DNA of 64,000 bases from Massilia sp. BSC265. Its GTDB lineage: Bacteria; Pseudomonadota; Gammaproteobacteria; Burkholderiales; Burkholderiaceae_D. Below the pieces are notes generated by a model. That model did no database searches. It saw nothing but the letters and a program-made list of their open reading frames with translations, and was not told the DNA's origin. Where the stretch lies: positions 1 to 64,000 of the forward strand of contig NZ_JPXI01000033.1 in the NCBI RefSeq assembly GCF_000740675.1, given 5' to 3'. Below are positions 1 to 9,109 of this stretch, piece after piece. The stretch's first letter is position 1. Each line of letters opens with the position of its first letter. The position numbers were made by a program, and so were the translations under genes.

Positions 1-1149
1 GCGCTGTATCGCCGCGGCCACGTCGCTCACCCGCCGCCCGCTGAGGCGCACGCCCGGCTCGCGGTGGACCCTGCGCAACTCGCACTTGCCCGCCTTGCGG
101 TGGTCCCTGGCATCGACCCGTCCGACCAGCGCGCCACGGCGCAGGATCGGCAGCGTGAAGTAACCGTGGCGCCGCTTGTCCGCCGGCGTATAGCATTCGA
201 GCCGGTAGTCGAAGCCGAACAGCTCGAGCGCGCGGCGGCGGTCCCAGACAACGGGGTCGAACGGGGACAGCAGCGTCGTCAGGCGCGGCGCCAGCCTGCC
301 CTCCATTGCCTGGCGCGCCAGCGCGGCATGGTCGGGGTGGATGTAGACCGGATCAATCCAGCCCTCGACCCGCCCGCGCAGCAGCAGGCCCTGCTCCGCC
401 ATCGCCGCGGGGTCGGGGTGCGGACGCCGGGTGCGGTGGTAGTCCGGAATCCACGCGGCCTTGGCCAGTCCCAGCGCGCGCACCGTGTGCAGCACGAAGC
501 TGCGGCGCACTTCGTCCAGCGGGGGCAGGCGGCCGTCGTGCCAGGTCGGGTGCACGCGCTCGGCCAGGTCGTAGATGCGCTGGAAGTTGTGGCGGCGTGC
601 GATCATCAGTTCGCCGGCGGTGAACAGGACTTCCAGGCTGCGCTTCTCGGGCTTCCACTCCCACCAGCCGCCGGCTTTCCCGTGGTCTTGCCCGACCCGG
701 CGCTCGAAATCCGAAGAGCGTACCGGTCCTTTTTCGCGCACGTGCGCCAGCAGGGCCGCGACCTCGCCGGCGCGCTCGCGCATCCATTTCGTGGAATATT
801 TCCAGCCCATCGCTTCCGGGTCGAGCATGCGGTGGCGGTACAGGCCATAATCCTCGATCGGCAGGAAGCAGGCTTCGTGCGCCCAGTATTCGAACAGATG
901 GCCTTCGGCCAGCAGTTCGTCCAGCCAGGCCGGCTCGTAGTCGCCCAGCCGGCTCCACAGCACCAGATAGGGACTGCGCGCGACCACGCTGATGGTGTCG
1001 ATCTGAAGCATCCCCATGCGCCGGATCGCGGCCAGCACATCGGCCTTTGCCGCACGGCGCCGCCGCGGCGCCAGCATGTCCTGCGCGGCCAGGTGCAGGG
1101 CCCGGGCACTACTAATGGAAAGTTCGAAATCCGGATTGATCGAGCTCAT
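1..1149 (-). CDS. YcaQ-like winged-helix DNA glycosylase (3' end outside window)
   Basis: The frame stays open from the ATG at 1149 to the left edge (383 codons), so the C-terminus is missing. The protein matches the HTH_42/YcaQ family of winged-helix proteins, which includes the E. coli interstrand-crosslink DNA glycosylase YcaQ. The segment MLQIDTISVVARSPYLVLWS carries the Q-x-D catalytic pattern of the YcaQ branch (Q49 and D51 here). Further family-like blocks are EYWAHEACFLP and a late LSPFDPVVWDRRR stretch. The start has a weak AGGA just upstream. The gene is divergent from sbcDC, another DNA repair system, with 111 bp between the starts. Activity is inferred from the motif. Confidence 0.85.
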   Translation of the reverse strand, partial: MSSINPDFELSISSARALHLAAQDMLAPRRRRAAKADVLAAIRRMGMLQIDTISVVARSPYLVLWSRLGDYEPAWLDELLAEGHLFEYWAHEACFLPIEDYGLYRHRMLDPEAMGWKYSTKWMRERAGEVAALLAHVREKGPVRSSDFERRVGQDHGKAGGWWEWKPEKRSLEVLFTAGELMIARRHNFQRIYDLAERVHPTWHDGRLPPLDEVRRSFVLHTVRALGLAKAAWIPDYHRTRRPHPDPAAMAEQGLLLRGRVEGWIDPVYIHPDHAALARQAMEGRLAPRLTTLLSPFDPVVWDRRRALELFGFDYRLECYTPADKRRHGYFTLPILRRGALVGRVDARDHRKAGKCELRRVHREPGVRLSGRRVSDVAAAIQR

Positions 1150-1225
1150 GTCCTTATTTTAATGGCAAACGAATACCACTGTAAAAAAACACAGTCTTTT
1201 TCTGCGCGACACCGCGAGTCTGCGC

Positions 1226-1231
1226 TATAGT
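1226..1231 (+). promoter_or_regulatory. Possible -10 element for sbcDC
   Basis: TATAGT lies 29 bp upstream of the sbcD start, so transcription would begin about 20 nt before the ATG. No good -35 hexamer is visible at 17-18 bp spacing, so this rests on the -10 box and its position only. Confidence 0.35.
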
Positions 1232-1260
1232 GTCCGCCGACCCGACTTACCACTCTTACC

Positions 1261-2514
1261 ATGCGGCTGCTTCATACTTCCGACTGGCACCTGGGCCAGA
1301 CCCTGCACAATTTCGACCGGACCTACGAGCACGCGTGCTTCCTCGACTGGCTCGTGGAAACGCTCGTGGCGGAAGACATCGACGTACTGCTGATCGCCGG
1401 CGACATCTTCGACAACGCCAACCCGTCGGCCGCCGCCCACCGCCAGTTGTACCGCTTCCTGCAACAGGCGCGCAGCCGCGTGCCGCACCTGCAGGTGGTC
1501 GTCATCGCGGGCAACCACGATTCGCCGGGTCGGCTGGAAGCTCCCACGCCGCTGCTGGAAGCCCACGGCACGATCGTGGTGGGCAACGTCGCGCGCGCGC
1601 CGGACGGCAGCGTGGACCTCGAGCGCCTGCTGGTGCCCCTGCGCCGGCGCGACGGGACGGTGGCGGCCTGGTGCCTGGCCGTTCCCTTCCTGCGTCCGGG
1701 CGACGTGCCGCGCGTCGTGGCCGAGGACGACACCATGGCCCTCGACCCCTACCTGCATGGCACCACCGTACTCTACCGGCAGGCCTTCGCCCTGGCCCAA
1801 TCGCGCTGCACCGGGGGTGAGGCGATCATCGCCATGGGCCACTGCCACATGGTGGACGGCCAGTCGTCCCAGGATTCCGAGCGCCGCATCGTGATCGGCG
1901 GCACCGAGGCCCTGCCGGCCTCGATGTTCGATCCGGCGGTCGCCTACGTGGCGCTGGGCCACCTGCACCTGGCGCAGCGCGTCGGCGGCCACGAGCACCG
2001 GCGCTATTGCGGCAGCCCGCTGCCGCTGTCCTTCTCCGAGGTCGGCTACCAGCACCAGGTGCTGCGCATCGAACTCGACGGGCCGAGCACGAAGTCGGTG
2101 ACGCCCTTGCCCGTGCCGCGCGCGGTGCAATTGCTGCGCGTGCCGAGCCAGCCGGCGCCGCTCGCGGAGGTGCTGGCGGCGCTCGAAGCGCTCGAGGTAC
2201 CCGATGCGCCCCCGCAGCAGCAGCCCTTCCTCGAGGTGCGCGTGCTGCTGGAAGGCCCCGAGCCGGGCCTGCGTTCCCGGGTCGAAGCGGCCTTGGCCGG
2301 CAAGCCGGTGCGCCTGGCCAAGATCGAGCCGACGCGCCGCCACGCCTCCGCCGACACCACCGAGGAAGCCCTGAGCCTCGACCAGTTGGCCCAACTGCAG
2401 CCGGACGACATCTTCCGCCGCTTGTGGGCGCAACGCTACGGTGACGAGGCACCGCCCGAGCAACTGGCGGCTTTTGCCGAGCTCACCACGGCACTGGGTG
2501 GAGACGCGGCATGA
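1261..2514 (+). CDS. sbcD: Exonuclease SbcCD nuclease subunit SbcD
   Basis: This is the Mn-dependent nuclease subunit of the SbcCD (Mre11-Rad50-like) complex, which cleaves hairpins and DNA ends, including blocked ones. The calcineurin-like phosphoesterase motifs are in order: HTSDWHLG near residue 5, IAGDIFD near 48, AGNHDSPGRLE near 83, MGHCHMVDG near 194 and ALGHLHLAQRV near 236. Length (417 aa) is normal. The next gene, sbcC, starts inside its stop codon (ATGA overlap), which implies translational coupling and stoichiometric production of the two subunits. Confidence 0.97.
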   Translation: MRLLHTSDWHLGQTLHNFDRTYEHACFLDWLVETLVAEDIDVLLIAGDIFDNANPSAAAHRQLYRFLQQARSRVPHLQVVVIAGNHDSPGRLEAPTPLLEAHGTIVVGNVARAPDGSVDLERLLVPLRRRDGTVAAWCLAVPFLRPGDVPRVVAEDDTMALDPYLHGTTVLYRQAFALAQSRCTGGEAIIAMGHCHMVDGQSSQDSERRIVIGGTEALPASMFDPAVAYVALGHLHLAQRVGGHEHRRYCGSPLPLSFSEVGYQHQVLRIELDGPSTKSVTPLPVPRAVQLLRVPSQPAPLAEVLAALEALEVPDAPPQQQPFLEVRVLLEGPEPGLRSRVEAALAGKPVRLAKIEPTRRHASADTTEEALSLDQLAQLQPDDIFRRLWAQRYGDEAPPEQLAAFAELTTALGGDAA

Positions 2515-5500
2515 AGATCCTGCGCATCGGCGGCAAGAACCTGGCTTCGCTGGCCGGCGAATTCCTGGTCGACTTCGAATCCGAGCCGCTCGCCTCGAGC
2601 GGCCTGTTCGCCATCAGCGGCCCTACCGGTGCCGGCAAGAGCACGCTGCTCGACGCCCTCTGCCTGGCGCTGTACGACGCCACCCCGCGCCTGCTCAAGC
2701 GTGCCGGCAGCCAGTTGCCGGACGTCGGCGGCGATACCGTCTCGGCACTCGACCCGCGCACCCTGCTGCGGCGCGGCGCCGCCGAAGCCTGGGCCGAAGT
2801 CGATTTCGCCGGCAACGACGACATCCGCTACCGCGCGCGCTGGAGCGTGCGCCGCGCCTACGGCAAGCCGGGCGGCGCCCTGCAGCCCTCGAAGATGACC
2901 CTGCACCGCCTGCCGGAACTCGACCCACTGGGCGGCACCAAGACCGAGGTCGCCGCCGAGATCGTCCAGCGCATCGGCCTGTCCTTCGAACAGTTCACGC
3001 GCGCCGTGTTGCTGGCCCAGAACGAATTCTCGGCCTTCCTCAAGACCGACGAGAACGAGCGCGGCGAGTTGCTCGAAACCCTCACCGGCACCACGATCTA
3101 CAGCGATATTTCGAGGCGTGCCTTCGAGCGCTACCGCGCCGAGCAGGAGCGCACCCGGACGCTGACTGCGAAGCTGGCCAACCAGGCCCCGATGCCGCCC
3201 GAGGAGCGCGAAAAGCTGGAGGCCGAGCGCGTGAATGCCGAGCTCGCGCTGGAAGCGGTGGATGCGCGCCGCGCGGCCCTCGAAGGCGAGCTGCGCTGGC
3301 ACCAGGAAGCCGCCAAGCTCGAGCGCAGCGAAGCCCTGGCCGTCGATGCCCTGGCGGCGGCGCAGGGCGCGCAGCAGGAAGCGAGCGGGCGCCGCCAGCG
3401 CCTCGCCACCCTCGACGCGGTGCAGCCGGCCCGAGCGCTGGTGGCGGAAGTCCTGCGCCTGCAGGACGAGCACAAGGCGGCGGTCGAGTCGGCCGCCAAG
3501 CACGAAAGCGCGCTGGCGACGGCGCTGGACGCGCGCCGCCAGGCAGTACTGGACGTCGACGCCGCCCTCGCTGCCGTCGAGGCGGCCGAAACCAGCCTGC
3601 GCTGCGCGGCGCCCCAGCTCGACGCTGGCAAGGCCCTGGACGCCGCCATCGCCGCGCTCGCGCCCGCGCACGGCCAGGCCTCCAGCGCACTGGAAGCCGC
3701 GCGCGCCGAGGCGCGCCAGGCGCGCACCGTGCACGCTGCGAAAGCGGCCGAACACGAGACCGCGAAAGGCCAGCGCGAGCGTGCCGTCGGCTGGCTGGCG
3801 CTTCACGCGCGGCTGGAACCGATGGCAGCCCAGTGGCCGCGCTGGGACAAGCTGCTGGCCCAGGCCGCGCACGCGGTCGCTGCCGAAGCCGCTGCCGCGA
3901 ACGCGCTGGCAACGGTGAGCGGCCAGGCCCGGCAGGCCGCCGAGCACGAACAGGCCGCCGTCCTGGCCCTGACGGAGGCCACCCGGCGTCTCGATGCACT
4001 CGACACCGCGCGGCGCGAAGCGATGGCCGTCCTCGAGGCCGCCGACCCACAGGCGCTGGACACCGAGCGCCAGGCCCTGGACATACGTCGCGAAAGCCTC
4101 GCTGCCGCCGAAAAAGCCTGGACGGCGCTCGTCACCACGCGCCAGGAATATGCCGATACCGCCGGGGAGCTCGACCGCGTGGACACGGCACGGGCCGGCG
4201 CCAGCCGCCTGCTCGAGGAAGCACGCAGCGCCGCACCCGCCCTCATGGCGGCGCTGCAACAGGCCGAGAAATCGCTGGGGGCGGCTGAGCTGGCCTGTGC
4301 CGCGAACGTGGAGCAATTGCGCGCGACCTTGGACGACGAGGCGCCCTGCCCGGTTTGCGGTTCCCATGAGCATCCCTATCGGGATGTCGGCCGCCAGGAT
4401 GTGCTGCGCAATATGCTGGCGAACCTGCGGGCGGAAGTCGGCGACTGCCGGGCGCGCCTGCGCGACAACGAAGCGGTGCAGGCAGCGCAGGCTGCCACCC
4501 TGGCGGCGACCAGCGATCGGCTCACCGCGCTGCAACGCGAGCGCACGACGCTGCGCCGGGTGCTCGACGAGCTCGAGGCGGAATGGGCTGCGCAACCGCT
4601 GGCTGCCGAGGTCCCGGCAGCCGAGGGGCAGGACGATACGGTGCGCAGGGCCTGGTTTGCCGAGACCCGCGACGGCCTGCGCGCAGCCGTGGCAGCGCTG
4701 GACGGCCGCGCCGCCGCCCAGCGCCGCGCCGCCCAGGCCCGCGACGCCGCCCAGGTCGCCTACGACAAGGCGCAGCAGGAACACGCGCGCCTGCGCCAGG
4801 CCCTCGATGGCGCCCGCGAGGCCGGGGCGCGCCTGCAGGCCGAGCTGCGTGCCATGTCCGTCCAGCAGGAAGCCATCGCCGGCCAGCTGGCCGGATGGCT
4901 GGCCGAGCTCGACCCGGTCCTGTCCGGTGCCTGCGGCGACGGCTGGCAGGACGCGTGGCGCCGCCAGCCGGCCGCCTGGCGCGAAGGCCGCGCCCAGGAA
5001 GCCGCGCAATGGCAGGAGCAGACGGCCCAGCAGACCCGCAGCGCCGCTGCCGCTGCCACCCTTGAGGCCGAGGTGGCGGGCGCCCTCGATCGCATAACCC
5101 AGGCCGATCGACACGGCGCCGGCGTGGCCGCCGAGTTCAACCGCATCGATGGCGAACTGAAGGACAAGCGCGCCAGGCGCCTCGCCTTGTGGAACGGCCG
5201 GCAGCTAGCGGAAGTGGAACAGGAACTGCAGGCCGCCGTCGGCGCCGCGCGCAATCACCTGTCCGCACGCCAGGCAGTCGCCACCGAAACCGCACAGCGC
5301 GAAGCCAGCGCCCGCACTGCGCTGGCCCAACTGGCCGGGCACATTGCCATCCTGGACGCCGCCGGCACCAAGGCGGCGGCTGCGCTGGCCGAATGGCTGG
5401 AGGACTACCGCAAGGCGGCTTTCCTGAAGGGCCTCGACCCGGTGGACGACTCGGCAGATCTCGGCCGCCTTCTGGCGGTCGGTGGCACCTGGCTTGCGCA

Positions 5501-6287
5501 GGAACGCACGGCGCTGGGGGCGCTCGACGCCCAGGTCGCCAGCGCCACCGCCGTGCTGGCGGAACGCCGTGCGCAGCGTGTCCTGCACGGCGAAGGCGCG
5601 CCCGAAAGCGGACTGAGCCTGGAGACCGTGGCCGCCGCCGTCGAAGCCCTCACGGCCGAGCGCCGCGCGGCACACGACCTGGCCACCGAACTGCGCATGC
5701 GCATCGGCCAGGACGATACCCGCCGAATGCAGGTGCAGGCCGTACTGGCCGAGATCGAACGCCAGCAGCTTGAAGAGCAGCGCTGGGGCAAATTGTCCGA
5801 GCTGATCGGTTCCAGCGACGGCAAGAAGTTTCGCAATTACGCCCAGCAGTTCACGCTCGACGTGCTGCTCGGCTATGCCAATGCCCACCTTGGCCAACTG
5901 GCACGACGCTACCGCCTCGAGCGGGTCAGTCACAACGGCGCGCCCTCGCTGGCCCTGATGGTGCGCGACCAGGACATGGGCGGCGAAGTCCGTTCGGTCA
6001 ATTCCCTGTCCGGCGGCGAGTCCTTCCTGGTGTCGCTCGCCCTGGCGCTCGGCCTGGCCTCGCTGTCCTCGAACCGGGTGCGGGTCGAATCGCTGTTCAT
6101 CGACGAAGGCTTCGGCAGCCTCGACACCGAGACCCTGGGCGTGGCAATGGATGCGCTCGACGCGCTGCAGTCCCTGGGGCGCAAGGTGGGCGTGATCTCC
6201 CACGTGCAGGAGATGACCGAACGCATCGCCACCAAGGTGCTGGTGCGCCCGGCCGGCGGCGGTAGCAGTGCGGTCGTGGTCGAGTAA
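2511..6287 (+). CDS. sbcC: Exonuclease SbcCD ATPase subunit SbcC
   Basis: This 1258-aa SMC/Rad50-like ATPase partners SbcD. The N-terminal half-domain has Walker A GPTGAGKST (residues about 38-46). A long Ala/Glu/Arg-rich coiled coil is split by the zinc hook CPVC (C613 and C616) that dimerises the arms. The C-terminal half has the ABC signature LSGGESFLVSLALALGL and Walker B VESLFIDEGFGSLD. Start and stop are clear, with a 4-nt overlap with sbcD. Complete and apparently intact. Confidence 0.97.
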   Translation: MKILRIGGKNLASLAGEFLVDFESEPLASSGLFAISGPTGAGKSTLLDALCLALYDATPRLLKRAGSQLPDVGGDTVSALDPRTLLRRGAAEAWAEVDFAGNDDIRYRARWSVRRAYGKPGGALQPSKMTLHRLPELDPLGGTKTEVAAEIVQRIGLSFEQFTRAVLLAQNEFSAFLKTDENERGELLETLTGTTIYSDISRRAFERYRAEQERTRTLTAKLANQAPMPPEEREKLEAERVNAELALEAVDARRAALEGELRWHQEAAKLERSEALAVDALAAAQGAQQEASGRRQRLATLDAVQPARALVAEVLRLQDEHKAAVESAAKHESALATALDARRQAVLDVDAALAAVEAAETSLRCAAPQLDAGKALDAAIAALAPAHGQASSALEAARAEARQARTVHAAKAAEHETAKGQRERAVGWLALHARLEPMAAQWPRWDKLLAQAAHAVAAEAAAANALATVSGQARQAAEHEQAAVLALTEATRRLDALDTARREAMAVLEAADPQALDTERQALDIRRESLAAAEKAWTALVTTRQEYADTAGELDRVDTARAGASRLLEEARSAAPALMAALQQAEKSLGAAELACAANVEQLRATLDDEAPCPVCGSHEHPYRDVGRQDVLRNMLANLRAEVGDCRARLRDNEAVQAAQAATLAATSDRLTALQRERTTLRRVLDELEAEWAAQPLAAEVPAAEGQDDTVRRAWFAETRDGLRAAVAALDGRAAAQRRAAQARDAAQVAYDKAQQEHARLRQALDGAREAGARLQAELRAMSVQQEAIAGQLAGWLAELDPVLSGACGDGWQDAWRRQPAAWREGRAQEAAQWQEQTAQQTRSAAAAATLEAEVAGALDRITQADRHGAGVAAEFNRIDGELKDKRARRLALWNGRQLAEVEQELQAAVGAARNHLSARQAVATETAQREASARTALAQLAGHIAILDAAGTKAAAALAEWLEDYRKAAFLKGLDPVDDSADLGRLLAVGGTWLAQERTALGALDAQVASATAVLAERRAQRVLHGEGAPESGLSLETVAAAVEALTAERRAAHDLATELRMRIGQDDTRRMQVQAVLAEIERQQLEEQRWGKLSELIGSSDGKKFRNYAQQFTLDVLLGYANAHLGQLARRYRLERVSHNGAPSLALMVRDQDMGGEVRSVNSLSGGESFLVSLALALGLASLSSNRVRVESLFIDEGFGSLDTETLGVAMDALDALQSLGRKVGVISHVQEMTERIATKVLVRPAGGGSSAVVVE

Positions 6288-6288
6288 G

Positions 6289-6546
6289 AGGCAGAACCGC
6301 CGCTCGCTGCCGGTGAGCAGCGTCGGCGGCGATTATGCTCCGGGCGACATCGTCACCTGGATGTTGCCGCCGGGCCTGCCGCACATCGGCCTGGTTGCCG
6401 ATGTCCGCACGGCTGGCGGCGTGTCGCTGGTCATCCACAACATCGGGGCAGGCACCCGCATGGAAGACCACCTGTTCGCCTATCCGATCACCGGGCACTA
6501 CCTTTTCCCGGCGGCCACGTCCTCCGTGCAAGGCGCTCGGCGCTGA
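6289..6546 (+). pseudogene. DUF1287 protein remnant (C-terminal fragment)
   Basis: The frame directly after the sbcC stop encodes the C-terminal part of a DUF1287 protein, with the recognisable blocks APGDIVTWMLPPGLPHIGLV, LVIHNIGAGTRMEDHLF and YPITGHYLF. A full DUF1287 protein is about 200 aa and begins with a signal peptide. Here only about 85 residues remain, there is no proper start, and the reading frame is open backwards only into the 3' end of sbcC. It looks like the relic of a gene truncated by a deletion that placed it against sbcC. A GTG at 6268, overlapping sbcC, could in principle start a 92-aa product, but no ribosome binding site supports it. Confidence 0.7.
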
Positions 6547-7176
6547 ATTCAGGCCGGACTGGTATGCCCGCGATCTGCCTCAAGCCTGCTGTCGTCGGTG
6601 GCCGAACCGTCGAGCGATGGTATCTGACGCACTATTCTTGAGAGCTTGACGAGCATGACCCCATGGCGAAGCTCAGGTGGCTGCTGGATGTCGCTGCGAC
6701 ACAGGGCCGCCTGCCGAGCTGACGCGCTTGCTGCACAGTTCCGCCATGGCCGGCCACTGCCTCATGCCTGTCACTTAAGAGGCGCCGCTCATCCGTAGGG
6801 TGGGCGGGTCTCCCGCCCACGCGGTCAAGTCACAGTACTGCAGCCCGGTCGATTTTTCGTATCTCAACTATCACCGCGTGGGCGTTTGTCATTCCGGGCA
6901 TTGCCCGGCATTACCCCGCCCCCCCTACAGTCCTTCCTAACCGACAGGCATTGGGCCACAGCCTCCCGAAATACGTCCTCGGGTCGCTCTACCAATTCGG
7001 CGGCGTCGTGACGCAGGATCTGCGCCTGGCGCGCTTGGCACGAGGGAGCCGCCGCCTGCCGCAATCCGATTGCGATCGACCGGCGCGAGCACATGCCGGC
7101 AAGCCGCCGCGGCGAAGCGCCCCGGCAGCGACGGGCTCCGGTACAATGCGCCCTTTGTTCCAACACGCAAAGCACC
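6547..7176. other. 630-bp intergenic region, no gene seen
   Basis: No convincing coding sequence lies between the DUF1287 remnant and the small gene at 7177. The only structure I see is the REP-like palindromic element at 6795-6884. The short open frames on both strands lack ribosome binding sites and family-like sequence. Confidence 0.6.
6795..6884. repeat. REP-like inverted repeat element, copy A
   Basis: The left arm begins GTAGGGTGGGCGGG, has a 4-nt TCTC loop and continues CCGCCCACGCGGTCAAG. After about 50 bp a partial right arm ACCGCGTGGGCG follows. The expected outer CCGCCCACCCTAC end is missing, so this copy is truncated. It shares its arms with the copies at 37876 and 50666, and GCGGTCAAG also occurs inside the latter. 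Confidence 0.75.
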
Positions 7177-7386
7177 ATGAAACCCGCCCGCTTCCTCACT
7201 TTCAAATGCGCCAAGTGCGCCAAACCGGTCAAGGTCACCCTGCAGAAAGTCTCGGCCTGTTCGCACATCCAGCCTTACCTCGGCGTCTGCGAGTGCGGCG
7301 AACCCAAGCGTCATGCCACCGGCAGCCCGGACGCGGTCAAGTCCTATCTCGAATCGGCCGACGGCAACTGGCACCACCATCACTGA
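7177..7386 (+). CDS. Small cysteine-rich (zinc-ribbon-like) protein
   Basis: This 69-aa protein contains CAKCAKP near residue 11, a lone CSH near 30 and CECG near 41, a spacing compatible with metal binding. It ends in a run of four histidines. The ATG at 7177 is preferred over upstream in-frame starts because the residues before it are arginine-rich and look like untranslated sequence. Its stop is followed after one nucleotide by the ATG of the methyltransferase gene, so the two are probably co-translated. I do not recognise a named family, and a role in metal or nucleic acid binding is only a guess. Confidence 0.7.
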   Translation: MKPARFLTFKCAKCAKPVKVTLQKVSACSHIQPYLGVCECGEPKRHATGSPDAVKSYLESADGNWHHHH

Positions 7387-7387
7387 T

Positions 7388-8551
7388 ATGAGCGTGATCA
7401 CGTGGCTGGAAGGGGGCGCCGAGCGCTCGGCCGACTGGCGCTCCGAGAGCGGCTGGCCGGCGCCCAGGAAGGTCGTCGTCGCCGACGACACCATGAACGC
7501 CGACGCCGCCTACCGGCTGGCGCTCGACGGCACTGCCCTGCTCTGGCGCGGCGACTTCCAGAACGCGCGCCAGCTCCTGAGCGCGCTGGTTCGGCGCGTC
7601 GAGCACAAGAGCGATCGTGCGCGCCGCGCCAAGGCGTCCAAGGCACCGGCCACCCCGGCCGAGCTGTTCCACCGCCACCGCCTGCAGCAACTGCAGCGCG
7701 CCCGCACGCTGGCCATGCTCCTGATCCCTTTCGAAGCGGACCATACGATCCCGCTACGCCGCGCGCCCGACGTCCGTGAGGCCTGCCTCGAGGCCTACGG
7801 TCGGGCACACCGTCCCTATGTCGCTTCGCTGCGTGAACTGCTGGGCGTCATCGGCGCCCACGAATGGCGCCGCAAGGGCGTGCGCATCCCCGCGCTCGAC
7901 GCGCACATCCACCCCTGGTACGGCGTGTTCTCGCCGGTGCGCGGCGAATACGTCGAGCTGGTGGCGCAGGCCCCGCTACCCAATGGGGCAAAGTCGGGAA
8001 CCAAGCTGGCCTTCGACATCGGCGCCGGCACCGGCGTGCTGTCGGCGGTACTCGCCCGGCGCGGCGTCCAGCGCGTGCTCGCCACTGACATGGATGCGCG
8101 CGCGCTCGGCTGCGCGCGCGAGAACATCGCGCGCCTCGGCCTCGACGCCCAGGTCGAGGTGATCCAGGCCGATTTGTTCCCCGGAGGCCCCGATCAGCGT
8201 GCGCCGCTGGTGGTCTGCAACCCGCCCTGGCTGCCGGGCAAGCCCAGTTCGGCCATCGAGTACGCCATCTATGATCCCGACAGCCGCATGCTCAAGGGTT
8301 TCCTGGGGGGGCTGGCGCAACACCTGGAACCGGGCGGCGAAGGCTGGCTGATCCTGTCGGACCTGGCCGAGCACCTTGGCCTGCGCCCGCGCGAACAGCT
8401 GCTCGGCTGGATCGCGGAGGCCGGGCTGGAAGTCGTGGCGCGCCACGACGTCCGGCCAACCCACGGCAAGGCAAGCGATCCGGACGATCCGCTGCACACG
8501 GCCCGTGCGCGCGAGGTCACCTCGCTATGGCGCCTGCGTGCGATCCCGTAG
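7388..8551 (+). CDS. Class I SAM-dependent methyltransferase (NPPW type)
   Basis: The protein has 387 aa. An N-terminal region of about 190 residues lacks recognisable motifs. The methyltransferase fold follows, with motif I FDIGAGTGVLSAVLARRG, the acidic loop ATDMDARAL, QADLFPGG and the catalytic-type motif VVCNPPWLPGK. NPPW/NPPY motifs are typical of enzymes that methylate amide or amino nitrogens, such as PrmC-like and rRNA adenine/guanine methyltransferases. The target cannot be read from sequence. The start is the ATG one nucleotide after the stop of the upstream 69-aa gene, and a longer open frame upstream is in the wrong frame to be real. Confidence 0.85.
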   Translation: MSVITWLEGGAERSADWRSESGWPAPRKVVVADDTMNADAAYRLALDGTALLWRGDFQNARQLLSALVRRVEHKSDRARRAKASKAPATPAELFHRHRLQQLQRARTLAMLLIPFEADHTIPLRRAPDVREACLEAYGRAHRPYVASLRELLGVIGAHEWRRKGVRIPALDAHIHPWYGVFSPVRGEYVELVAQAPLPNGAKSGTKLAFDIGAGTGVLSAVLARRGVQRVLATDMDARALGCARENIARLGLDAQVEVIQADLFPGGPDQRAPLVVCNPPWLPGKPSSAIEYAIYDPDSRMLKGFLGGLAQHLEPGGEGWLILSDLAEHLGLRPREQLLGWIAEAGLEVVARHDVRPTHGKASDPDDPLHTARAREVTSLWRLRAIP

Positions 8552-8592
8552 GGCGGGCGGCTCAAGCGTCGCAGCCGAAAAAAAACCGATGA

Positions 8593-8621
8593 TTGCGCAA
8601 GCCGGCGATCCGCGCTATAAT
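8593..8621 (+). promoter_or_regulatory. Promoter of initiator tRNA gene
   Basis: A perfect -10 TATAAT lies at 8616-8621, with TTGCGC at 8593-8598 after a 17-bp spacer. The tRNA begins 12 nt after the -10. The layout closely resembles the promoter of the Ala/Glu tRNA array (TTGCGA, 17 bp, TATAAT). Confidence 0.7.
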
Positions 8622-8633
8622 CTTTTTCTCAGA

Positions 8634-8710
8634 CGCGGGGTGGAGCAGTCTGGCAGCTCGTCGGGCTCATAACCCGAAGGTCACAGGTTCAAATCCTGTC
8701 CCCGCAACCA
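8634..8710 (+). tRNA. Initiator tRNA-fMet (CAT)
   Basis: This 77-nt gene has an encoded CCA end. The anticodon loop is CTCATAA, giving anticodon CAT. Two initiator hallmarks are visible: a C1-A72 mismatch at the top of the acceptor stem (5' CGCGGGG against 3' end CCCCGCA) and three consecutive G-C pairs closing the anticodon stem (GGG/CCC). The T-arm carries GGTTCAAATCC. Confidence 0.97.
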
Positions 8711-8720
8711 AATACTGAAC

Positions 8721-8755
8721 AAAAGCCCGACTCTTGCAGCCGGGCTTTTGTTTTC
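8721..8755 (+). terminator. Rho-independent terminator after tRNA-fMet
   Basis: AAAAGCCCG and CGGGCTTTT form a stem around a short loop, followed by GTTTTC. It lies 11 nt after the tRNA CCA end. Confidence 0.85.
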
Positions 8756-8839
8756 TGAGGCAGCAAAAGCAGCGCAGAAACACTGCGAATGACAAGCTGC
8801 GGATGAATAGCCGCGCATTGAAGCTGCGCATTGAAGCTG

Positions 8840-9073
8840 ATGAGAGACAAGAAAGACAACGCGACAATCGACCTGCCGGGCTTCGAGCCCGCCGCACCGC
8901 TTGACCCCGTTGTCGAACCGAAGCGTGCCGCACCGAGGCCGCGCCGCGTCTCCCTGAAGCAGGAGCAACTGGAGTTGCTCGAACAAACCGACACCACCGG
9001 CCTGCCAGTCTGGCGCCGCGACGACAACCTCGACCTGACCGGCCTGCCGGTCTGGGCACCGGCCTCAGCGTAG
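8840..9073 (+). CDS. Small hypothetical protein with repeated TGLPVW
   Basis: The predicted product has 77 aa, is charged and proline-rich, and starts at the ATG at 8840. It contains two copies of TGLPVW about 15 residues apart at its C-terminus, and a glutamine/leucine-rich KQEQLELLEQT stretch. No signal peptide or membrane segment is seen. A perfect 13-bp tandem duplication ends one base before the start codon, so initiation could be affected. It lies 36 bp before dbpA on the same strand. I do not recognise a family, and the coding call rests on codon-like composition and the internal repeat. Confidence 0.5.
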   Translation: MRDKKDNATIDLPGFEPAAPLDPVVEPKRAAPRPRRVSLKQEQLELLEQTDTTGLPVWRRDDNLDLTGLPVWAPASA

Positions 9074-9109
9074 TTCGCTCATGGGGTCAATCCTTTTGGC
9101 GGAACACCC

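Noticed and set aside
2436..5114. Long minus-strand open frame (892 codons) opposite sbcC
   Set aside because: It is the in-phase antisense of a GC-rich coding sequence, has no family-like motifs, and sbcC is unambiguous on the other strand.
8667..9059. Minus-strand frame ending in GTGFEPVTFGL
   Set aside because: This C-terminus is the well-known false translation across the T-arm of a tRNA gene, here tRNA-fMet.
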